Shown: in pieces, positions 1 through 5,774 of the stretch
Numbering within the stretch: the stretch's first letter is position 1
Layout of the letters: every line of letters starts with the position of its first letter
Assembly (NCBI GenBank): GCA_029258405.1
Contig: JARHYY010000112.1
Span: 1-8,375 of the forward strand
Reading direction: 5' to 3'
DNA from: Helicobacteraceae bacterium
GTDB taxonomy: Bacteria; Campylobacterota; Campylobacteria; Campylobacterales; Helicobacteraceae
Length of the DNA stretch: 8,375 nucleotides
The notes under the pieces: generated by a model
The model's database searches: none
The model's input: the letters and a program-made list of their open reading frames with translations, nothing else
Told to the model about the DNA's origin: nothing
Position numbers and translations under genes: made by a program

Positions 1-2
1 TA

Positions 3-743
3 GCCAAGACTGTAGGCAATGCTTATAAAATACTCTCTAGTGTTGTAGGTACAGATATATTAAATTCTAAGCAGAACTTTAGCATTGATGAAATAGCTCA
101 ATTTCCACAAGGCTATACATATCATCAACAAACCATGGAGGTGCTCAAGGTTTATGATACTGATTTTGAATGGCGTCGTGCATCTGAATTAAGTATGCAT
201 TCAGGTTTTAAACAAAGGACACTTGTAAGTACTTTATTTTGGAAAAGCTTTGAAGATCACTCAACAGGCAAACCAGCTGGTAATGATATTTTTAATGATG
301 CATATGGCGGACGAGGACCATGGTCATATGCCTATCAAACAAAAGATAAATATATAAATTCAGATGGAACAATCACTAAAGGCGGACTTTTAGTAGCTGC
401 AATGCGAAATAATCTTGATATATTAGAGGGTGAAACTACTGTAACAGGAAAATTAGAAGGATATGATAAAAGTATGTCTTATGAGGACATAAAGCAGTAT
501 GAAAGAACAGCTCCTTATAAAAAAGAAGTTCAAATTGAATGGGGCATTACACCTAAAGACAATAAAACACCCTATAAAAACAATAATACACCCTATGAAT
601 ATAAAGATCCAATCATTCAAATATTTGAAGATATAGAACAATTCCAAAAAGATTTATTAAAACATTTAGATAAGAAACTTGAGGAACGAAAAAGACTTCA
701 AAAACTATTGAAGCAAAGAAAAAGCATTGATATAAATGTTTGA
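3..743 (+). CDS. Unrecognised protein, C-terminal 246 residues (gene enters from the left edge)
   Basis: The frame is open from the window edge to a TGA at 741-743, so the real start lies outside. The internal ATG at 135 has no Shine-Dalgarno sequence and 44 open codons precede it, so I do not treat it as the start. The visible part is hydrophilic, with no membrane segment and no cysteine. Around residues 90-135 (counted from the edge) is a Gly/aromatic-rich stretch (DAYGGRGPWSYAY, then DGTITKGG). Residues about 187-200 contain a short imperfect repeat (NKTPYKN, NNTPYEY). The last 40 residues are charged and probably a helix or coiled coil (QKDLLKHLDKKLEERKRLQKLL). I do not recognise the family and assign no function. 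The layout, a soluble protein followed at once by a small hydrophobic-start frame, would suit a secreted effector with an immunity partner, but this is speculation only. Confidence 0.7.
   Translation, partial: AKTVGNAYKILSSVVGTDILNSKQNFSIDEIAQFPQGYTYHQQTMEVLKVYDTDFEWRRASELSMHSGFKQRTLVSTLFWKSFEDHSTGKPAGNDIFNDAYGGRGPWSYAYQTKDKYINSDGTITKGGLLVAAMRNNLDILEGETTVTGKLEGYDKSMSYEDIKQYERTAPYKKEVQIEWGITPKDNKTPYKNNNTPYEYKDPIIQIFEDIEQFQKDLLKHLDKKLEERKRLQKLLKQRKSIDINV
561..602 (+). repeat. Two tandem 21-bp units inside the left-edge gene
   Basis: Units at 561-581 and 582-602 share aataa(a/t)acaccctat and then diverge. They encode NKTPYKN and NNTPYEY. Each unit is 7 codons, so gain or loss of a unit would keep the frame. 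The preceding GITPKD may be an older, more diverged copy. The repeat sits just before the charged helical tail and may act as a linker. Confidence 0.6.
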
Positions 744-958
744 TGTATATGAGTTATTTTATAGTTTGTTTAATTTTATTGCCGAAAGAGAACAAATATA
801 CCTATTATGTAGTTGAATGCAAGCAAAAATAAAAGTTTTTAAAATATAATGTATTCAATCAGGATATAAAAAACTATTACGGAGATAGCTGTGATGCATA
901 AATTGAAGTGCTTATAGAGCCTATTGAACCATACATATTTTTATTACCTCGATTATAA
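743..958 (+). pseudogene. Probable decayed small gene (71 codons, two in-frame stops)
   Basis: An ATG at 743-745 overlaps the TGA of the upstream gene (TGATG), an arrangement typical of translational coupling. The frame reads 29 codons (hydrophobic start MYMSYFIVCLILLPKE, ending VVECKQK) to a TAA at 830-832. It continues in the same frame as protein-like sequence (NQDIKNYYGDSCDA) to a second TAA at 899-901, then IEVLIEPIEPYIFLLPRL, and ends at three consecutive TAA codons at 956-964. Both internal TAA codons are one substitution from AAA (Lys), and the second would restore DAKIEVLIEP. With Lys at both sites it would be a 71-residue protein with an N-terminal membrane or lipoprotein-like segment. 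I recognise no family. The 29-residue first segment could still be expressed. In such AT-rich DNA, one frame with only two stops in 71 codons is suggestive but not proof. Confidence 0.42.
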
Positions 959-1038
959 TAATAAAATATAGAGATATAAAGGATAAAATATCAGTATTAT
1001 TTTAGGAAGTATTTGATACTATGGAGATAAAATTTTAG

Positions 1039-1061
1039 AACTATACTTATTTAGTATAGTT
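1039..1061. promoter_or_regulatory. Perfect 9-bp inverted repeat just upstream of the JAMM-sir operon
   Basis: AACTATACT (1039-1047) and AGTATAGTT (1053-1061) are exact reverse complements around a 5-base loop, TATTT. The repeat ends 2 bases before the Shine-Dalgarno AAGGAG (1064-1069) of the next gene. The left arm contains TATACT (1042-1047) and the right arm TATAGT (1055-1060), both passable -10 boxes. It could therefore be an operator covering the promoter. Alternatively, if transcription starts farther up, for example from the TATAAT at 954-959, it could be a 5'-leader hairpin next to the ribosome-binding site. Only the palindrome is seen directly; its role is inferred. The rest of 959-1038 shows no other clear signal. 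Confidence 0.5.
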
Positions 1062-1077
1062 ATAAGGAGTAGTCATT

Positions 1078-1485
1078 ATGAAAATTCCTCAAGAGATTTT
1101 TCAAGCCATGATCAAACATGCTCAAGAAGGCTTCCCATTAGAAGTATGTGGATATTTAGCGGGTAGCAATATTGATGGAGTAATTCATATAAAAAAACAT
1201 TATTTGATGAGTAATACTGATAAGAGCAATGAGCATTTCACGATGGACCCAAGCGAGCAATTTCAAGCATTTAAAGATGCTCAATCGCATAAAATTACTC
1301 TTCTCTCATGTTATCATTCTCACCCAGAAACGCCAGCAAGACCATCTGAAGAAGATATTCGCTTAGCTTATGATCAAAATATGAACTATATTATTATCTC
1401 TTTACAGGATAAAAATGCACCCGTGATGAAATCATTTTGGATTAAAAATGGTCAAGTAAGTACAGAAGATATAGAAATTATTTAA
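1078..1485 (+). CDS. hcyD: JAMM/Mov34-family zinc metallopeptidase, HcyD/Mec-like (sulfur-carrier-protein hydrolase)
   Basis: This 135-residue single-domain protein carries the complete JAMM metal site: catalytic Glu22 (in PLEVCGYL), His80 and His82 (YHSHP), Ser90 and Asp93, spaced as HxH-x7-S-x2-D. It has no signal peptide or membrane segment, so it should be cytoplasmic. The start is supported by AAGGAG 8 bases upstream. Bacterial JAMM proteins of this size (M67 family) process ubiquitin-like sulfur carriers: Mec cleaves CysO-cysteine in mycobacteria. In Wolinella succinogenes, HcyD removes the C-terminal alanine of HcyS and later frees homocysteine from it. The gene lies 9 bases ahead of a sulfite reductase, the enzyme supplying sulfide in that pathway, which supports an HcyD role. 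The carrier is not in view, so its exact substrate (cysteine or homocysteine conjugate) is inferred. The JAMM assignment itself is near certain. Confidence 0.87.
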   Translation: MKIPQEIFQAMIKHAQEGFPLEVCGYLAGSNIDGVIHIKKHYLMSNTDKSNEHFTMDPSEQFQAFKDAQSHKITLLSCYHSHPETPARPSEEDIRLAYDQNMNYIIISLQDKNAPVMKSFWIKNGQVSTEDIEII

Positions 1486-1494
1486 AGGAAACAA

Positions 1495-3786
1495 ATGAGC
1501 CAATATAGCATTCCCCCATCTGTTTTTGCAGATATTGAAAATTTTACAAAAAGTTATAATGATTATTGTTCTGGTAAGCTTGATGAGCTTACCTTTAAAA
1601 CTATTCGCGTTCCCTTTGGTGTCTATGAACAGCGAGAACCTAATACTTATATGATACGCATTAAAAGTGCTGGTGGTTCTATTACGCCCACACAGCTTAA
1701 AGGTTTAGCACAAATAGCCAAAGAATACACAAAGCCACATATTCATATTACTACTCGTGGAGGGATACAGCTACATTATGCAAAAAAGGAACATTTGCTA
1801 GAAATCATACATAAAGTACATGCCCTTGGGTTAAGTGGTAGAGGGGGAGGGGGCAACACTGTGCGCAACATAGCCACTGATCCTTTAGCTGGCATCGCTA
1901 TTGATGAAGCCTTTGATGTTACTCCTTATGCTAACATGCTTACAAGTAAAATGTTTGCCCAAAAAGATTCTTATAACCTCCCAAGAAAATTCAAAATCGC
2001 CTTTAGCGGCTCAAGAGCTGATAGAGCCATGGCGACTATTACTGATGTTGGCTTTATTGCTACATTAAGAAACCAAGAAAAAGGCTTTATAGTATATCTT
2101 GCTGGAGGAATGGGTGCAAAAAGTCGGCTTGGTTTTAAGTTTTTAGATTTTCTTCCTGATAATGAAGCATTTTTGCTTGCTGAATCGGTTAAGCAAGTAT
2201 TTAATAGAACAGGTAACCGCAAAAATAAACATGCAGCACGGTTACGATTTGTTGTGGATACATTAGGCGAAGAAAAGCTGAAGAATCTTATTATCGATGA
2301 AATGGAGCATATAAGAAATAATAGTGATGATTGGCATATAGATATAAGAGAAACATTGAGCCTAGAAGATATTGATGAAGATGAACCAAGTAAAAGTAAT
2401 GAAGAAAAAAAATGGTGGGATCGTTTTGTTATCCCTCAAAAACAAAAGGGTTATTATAGTGCTAAAGTCCCATTGTATTTAGGAGATATTCCCATAAAAT
2501 CAGCATTAGAACTTGCAGAGAAATTGCACGACAAAGATGAGAGCATCCGATTTGCTTCAAGTCAAAATATGTATTTACGAAATCTTAGAGCTCAAGAGCT
2601 CCTTGAAGTTTTTCCTATTATTAAAGAATTTTCAAAACAAAGTAGTAAGCCAGTCATTATTGGCGATATGGTTGCTTGCACTGGTGCTGCTACATGTCAG
2701 CTTGGTATTACACGCCCTAGGGGAGCAGTGAGTAAAATTGAAGAGCAATTAAGCATTGATAATCTTGATTTAGACAGTATTGCAGGTTTTAAAATCCATC
2801 TTTCTGGTTGTCCAAACTCTTGTGGTAATCATGCAACAGCTGATTTAGGTTTTTTTGGAAAAGTGTCTCGTGAAGATGGGCATCCTTACCCTGCATACAA
2901 TGTACTTGTTGGAGCGATTATACAAGAGGGTAAAACCCAATTTGCAAAACGAATTGCAGAAGTTTCTGCGTGGGCTTTACCTCGTTTTGTGAGCGAGGTT
3001 TTAGGAATATGGATTCAGAAAAATAAACAATATACTTCTTTTAAATCATGGATTGATGATGAAGGAGAAAAAATAATTAGTGAAATTGCTAAAAAATATA
3101 AAAAAGTGCCTTCGTTTGCTGATGATAAAAATCCTTATTTTGATTTTGATAGCGATGAGCTCTTTTCGCTCAAAGGGCGAGGAAGCGGGGAGTGTAGTGC
3201 GGGCATGTATGATCTCATTGAAGCTGATAAAAAAGCCCTGCTAAAACTTATAGAATCCATCAAGAGCAATCAAAGTCAAGATTATGATAATGTTTGCTTG
3301 CTTGCCTGTCGTATGCTGTTAGTTACAAGAGGAGAAGAGGCAAGAGATAAAGAAAGAGTTTATAAATCTTTTAAAACTCATTTTATAGAAACAGGCCTTA
3401 TTGATAAAAAATTTCTCGATGTTATTAGAGAGAATTGCGATGAAAGTATTTTAGAGCTAGCTCAAAGCGTTATTGCTCTTTATGAAACTATGGACAATAA
3501 TTTTCAGTTTCATGTTTCTCAACAAACCCAACAAGTTCAACAAGTTCAACAAGTTCAAACAGATATTCGCTTTAAAGATTATCGCAATGTGGCTTGTCCA
3601 ATGAATTTTGTTAAAACAAAAATGGATCTTTCACAAATGAAAAGCGGAGAATTGCTTGAAATACTACTTGATGATGGTGCTCCAATTGAAAATGTGCCCG
3701 GTTCTGTCAAATCAGAAGGACACCATGTTTTAAATGTAACACAAGAAAAACAAGGGCATTGGCGAGTACGCATACAAAAAAAATAA
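1495..3786 (+). CDS. sir: Siroheme/4Fe-4S sulfite reductase fused to a helical region and a C-terminal TusA-like domain
   Basis: The 763-residue protein should reduce sulfite to sulfide in the cytoplasm. Residues 30-300 hold the first ferredoxin-like and siroheme-binding half (ITTRGGIQLHY at 85-95, RNIATDP at 124-130). Residues 310-515 hold the second half, with the cluster/siroheme cysteines Cys395, Cys401, Cys439 and Cys443 (C-x5-C and GCPNSCGNH, C-x3-C), all present. The sulfite/nitrite reductase superfamily is clear; the sulfur context favours sulfite. Residues 555-670 form a mostly helical region beginning GRGSGECSAG, of unknown role. A Gln-Gln-Val repeat linker (676-688) leads to a TusA-like domain (about 690-763) with CPMN at 701-704 instead of the usual CPxP, keeping the sulfur-carrying cysteine. 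There is no flavin domain, so electrons must come from a separate donor. AAGGA overlaps the JAMM stop and lies 5 bases before the ATG, so the two genes form an operon. Confidence 0.92.
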   Translation: MSQYSIPPSVFADIENFTKSYNDYCSGKLDELTFKTIRVPFGVYEQREPNTYMIRIKSAGGSITPTQLKGLAQIAKEYTKPHIHITTRGGIQLHYAKKEHLLEIIHKVHALGLSGRGGGGNTVRNIATDPLAGIAIDEAFDVTPYANMLTSKMFAQKDSYNLPRKFKIAFSGSRADRAMATITDVGFIATLRNQEKGFIVYLAGGMGAKSRLGFKFLDFLPDNEAFLLAESVKQVFNRTGNRKNKHAARLRFVVDTLGEEKLKNLIIDEMEHIRNNSDDWHIDIRETLSLEDIDEDEPSKSNEEKKWWDRFVIPQKQKGYYSAKVPLYLGDIPIKSALELAEKLHDKDESIRFASSQNMYLRNLRAQELLEVFPIIKEFSKQSSKPVIIGDMVACTGAATCQLGITRPRGAVSKIEEQLSIDNLDLDSIAGFKIHLSGCPNSCGNHATADLGFFGKVSREDGHPYPAYNVLVGAIIQEGKTQFAKRIAEVSAWALPRFVSEVLGIWIQKNKQYTSFKSWIDDEGEKIISEIAKKYKKVPSFADDKNPYFDFDSDELFSLKGRGSGECSAGMYDLIEADKKALLKLIESIKSNQSQDYDNVCLLACRMLLVTRGEEARDKERVYKSFKTHFIETGLIDKKFLDVIRENCDESILELAQSVIALYETMDNNFQFHVSQQTQQVQQVQQVQTDIRFKDYRNVACPMNFVKTKMDLSQMKSGELLEILLDDGAPIENVPGSVKSEGHHVLNVTQEKQGHWRVRIQKK
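3520..3558 (+). repeat. 9-bp tandem repeat (CAACAAGTT) encoding the Gln-Gln-Val linker of sir
   Basis: Three perfect CAACAAGTT units lie at 3529-3537, 3538-3546 and 3547-3555, preceded by one degenerate unit, CAACAAACC (3520-3528), and followed by CAA. They encode QQT-QQV-QQV-QQV-Q, residues 676-688, exactly between the helical region and the TusA-like domain. Unit length is three codons, so replication slippage would change linker length without a frameshift. Confidence 0.9.
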
Positions 3787-3845
3787 ATAGCAAAGGGAAT
3801 ACATACAGTATTTAAGAAATCTTGTTTTGAATACATATAAATGTA

Positions 3846-3863
3846 TATATCTTGAGATATAAT
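3846..3863 (+). promoter_or_regulatory. Probable -10 element and short palindrome upstream of typA
   Basis: A consensus TATAAT at 3858-3863 lies 111 bases before the typA start in the 188-base spacer after sir. It is the right half of a near-palindrome, TATATCT-TG-AGATATA (3846-3861), itself next to a second short inverted repeat, ATACAT-ATAA-ATGTAT (3831-3846). I see no -35 at normal spacing, which is common for epsilonproteobacterial housekeeping promoters. A second AT-rich candidate (TTATATATAAAA) lies near 3900. I see no convincing rho-independent terminator after sir, so read-through into typA is possible. Confidence 0.4.
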
Positions 3864-3974
3864 ATTGTTTCAAAAAATTCCATAAGTATGATTAATACAG
3901 TTATATATAAAACGAGATGAATGTATGCGGTTATACATTTATATACACATTTTAGAGCAAAGCTGAGGAATATT

Positions 3975-5774
3975 ATGCAAAATATGAGAAATATTGCTGT
4001 TATCGCCCATGTGGATCATGGCAAAACAACATTAGTTGATGGGCTGTTGCATCAATCAGGTACATTTTCAAGCCATGAACAAATCAATGAAAGAGTTATG
4101 GATAGTAATGAACTTGAAAGAGAAAGAGGCATTACAATACTTTCTAAAAATACAGCCATTACCTATAAAAATACAAAGATAAATATTATTGACACACCCG
4201 GGCATGCTGATTTTGGAGGGGAGGTTGAACGGGTATTAAAGATGGTTGATGGTGTTTTGTTGCTTGTTGATGCACAAGAAGGTGTTATGCCTCAAACGAA
4301 ATTTGTGGTTAAAAAGGCTTTAAATTTTGGGATTCGCCCAATTGTTGTTGTGAATAAAATAGACAAACCTGCTGCTGAACCAGATAGGGTTGTTGATGAA
4401 GTATTTGACTTGTTTGTAGCAATGGGTGCGAATGAAGAACAACTTGATTTTCCTGTTATCTATGCTGCTGCGAGAGATGGCTATGCTATAAAAAATTTAG
4501 AAGATGAAAAAAAAGACCTTGCACCATTATTTGAGGCTATCATTCAATCTGTTCCTGCTCCTAGCGGAAGCAGTGAGAATCCTTTACAAATGCAAGTTTT
4601 TACACTTGATTATGATAATTATGTTGGTAAGATTGGTATTGCACGAGTTTTTAACGGTGTTGTTAAAAAAGGAGAGCAGGTTTTGCTCGCAAAAGGAAAT
4701 GGGCAAAAAGAGCATGGCAGGATTACTAAGCTCATAGGTTTTTTAGGTTTGGCTCGTACAGAGATAGAATATGCACGAGCAGGGGATATAGTAGCCATTG
4801 CTGGTTTTGGGGCTATTGATGTAGGTGATTCTATTGTTGATTTAAATAATCCTATGCCCCTTGATCCAATGAAGCTTGAAGAGCCTACCATGAGTGTTTA
4901 TTTCGCGGTTAATGATAGCCCATTGGCTGGGCAAGAAGGTAAGCATGTAACTGCCAATAAAATTAAAGAGAGATTATTGAAAGAAATGCAAACTAATATT
5001 GCCATGAAATGCGAAGAAATAGGGGAGGGGAGATTTAAAGTCAGTGGAAGAGGAGAGCTGCAAATTACTATTTTGGCAGAAAATTTACGCAGAGAGGGTT
5101 TTGAATTTTCACTTTCAAGACCAGAGGTAATTATTAAAGAGGAAAATGGAAAAAAACTAGAGCCTTTTGAGCATTTGGTTATTGATACGCCTCAAGATTA
5201 TAGCGGTGCAGTGATTGAAAAGCTTGGCAAAAGAAAAGCAGAGCTCAAAGCTATGAATCCTATGGGGGAGAGCTATACGCGTCTTGAGTTTGAAATACCT
5301 GCTCGTTCTCTTATTGGTTATCGTGGAGAATTTTTGACGGATACAAAAGGAGAAGGGGTTATGAACCATTCTTTTTTGGAATTTAGAGCATATAGCGGGA
5401 GCTTTGAAAATAGAAATAATGGTGCGTTAGTATCTATGGAAAATGGAGAGGCAAGCGGTTTTGCACTTTTTAATTTGCAAGATAGGGGTGTGCTTTTTAT
5501 TGCTCCACAAACAAAGGTGTATATAGGCATGATTATTGGCGAACATAATCGAGAAAATGATTTAGATATAAACCCCATTAAAACAAAAAATTTAACAAAT
5601 ATGCGTTCCTCTGGTGCAGAGGAAGCTATTAAGCTTATTCCGCCAAGAAACTTAAGTTTAGAAAGAGCATTAGAATGGATTATGCATGATGAAATACTTG
5701 AAATTACACCCTTAAATATAAGGGTACGCAAAAAAATATTAGACCCAACAGAAAGAAGAAGAAATAAAAAATGA
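3975..5774 (+). CDS. typA: Translational GTPase TypA/BipA
   Basis: TypA (BipA) is an EF-G/EF-Tu-related ribosome-associated GTPase involved in 50S assembly and stress or cold adaptation. From the chosen start it is 599 residues, the length I recall for H. pylori TypA. The G motifs are intact: AHVDHGKT (11-18), RGITI (51-55), DTPGH (73-77) and NKID (127-130). The beta-barrel domain II follows from about 200, the EF-G III- and V-like domains from about 305 to 480, and then the characteristic BipA C-terminal domain (GEHNRENDLDINPIKTKNLTNMR region, ending near PTERRRNKK). GAGGAA at 3965-3970 supports the ATG at 3975. The in-frame ATG at 3921 would add 18 residues absent from the family and lacks a good ribosome-binding site. 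An ATG at 3984 is also possible but less well placed. The stop overlaps the nrdA start by 4 bp (ATGA), indicating co-transcription. Confidence 0.97.
   Translation: MQNMRNIAVIAHVDHGKTTLVDGLLHQSGTFSSHEQINERVMDSNELERERGITILSKNTAITYKNTKINIIDTPGHADFGGEVERVLKMVDGVLLLVDAQEGVMPQTKFVVKKALNFGIRPIVVVNKIDKPAAEPDRVVDEVFDLFVAMGANEEQLDFPVIYAAARDGYAIKNLEDEKKDLAPLFEAIIQSVPAPSGSSENPLQMQVFTLDYDNYVGKIGIARVFNGVVKKGEQVLLAKGNGQKEHGRITKLIGFLGLARTEIEYARAGDIVAIAGFGAIDVGDSIVDLNNPMPLDPMKLEEPTMSVYFAVNDSPLAGQEGKHVTANKIKERLLKEMQTNIAMKCEEIGEGRFKVSGRGELQITILAENLRREGFEFSLSRPEVIIKEENGKKLEPFEHLVIDTPQDYSGAVIEKLGKRKAELKAMNPMGESYTRLEFEIPARSLIGYRGEFLTDTKGEGVMNHSFLEFRAYSGSFENRNNGALVSMENGEASGFALFNLQDRGVLFIAPQTKVYIGMIIGEHNRENDLDINPIKTKNLTNMRSSGAEEAIKLIPPRNLSLERALEWIMHDEILEITPLNIRVRKKILDPTERRRNKK

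Noticed and set aside
453..647. Hydrophobic 64-residue minus-strand frame opposite the left-edge gene
   Set aside because: Its hydrophobicity follows from the Lys/Asn/Tyr-rich codons on the plus strand; no start signal or context supports a gene.
135..743. Left-edge gene starting at ATG 135
   Set aside because: The frame stays open to the window edge with protein-like sequence, and no ribosome-binding site precedes 135, so the gene is truncated by the window rather than starting there.
744..1077. RNA gene or riboswitch in the long spacer before hcyD
   Set aside because: Apart from the decayed frame and the palindrome at 1039-1061, I see no GC-containing structured core, tRNA-like fold or known riboswitch motif such as a SAM aptamer.
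1843..1853. G-tract (GGGGGAGGGGG) in sir as a phase-variation switch
   Set aside because: The tract is interrupted by an A, each run is only five bases, and it encodes the conserved Gly-rich GRGGGGN segment; the frame is intact.
2405..2412. A8 run in sir as a slippage or frameshift site
   Set aside because: Runs of eight A are frequent in this AT-rich DNA (also 3776-3783 and in nrdA); the downstream frame is continuous and nothing indicates programmed shifting.
3921..3974. 18-residue N-terminal extension of TypA from the upstream ATG
   Set aside because: The family starts at the MxNxRNIAVIAHVDHGKT segment; the extension is not TypA-like, and GAGGAA is placed for the ATG at 3975, which gives the usual 599 residues.
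5318..5731. 137-residue minus-strand open frame within typA
   Set aside because: It lies wholly antisense to a conserved typA region and shows no family features of its own; other open frames opposite or out of phase with sir, typA and nrdA were set aside for the same reason.
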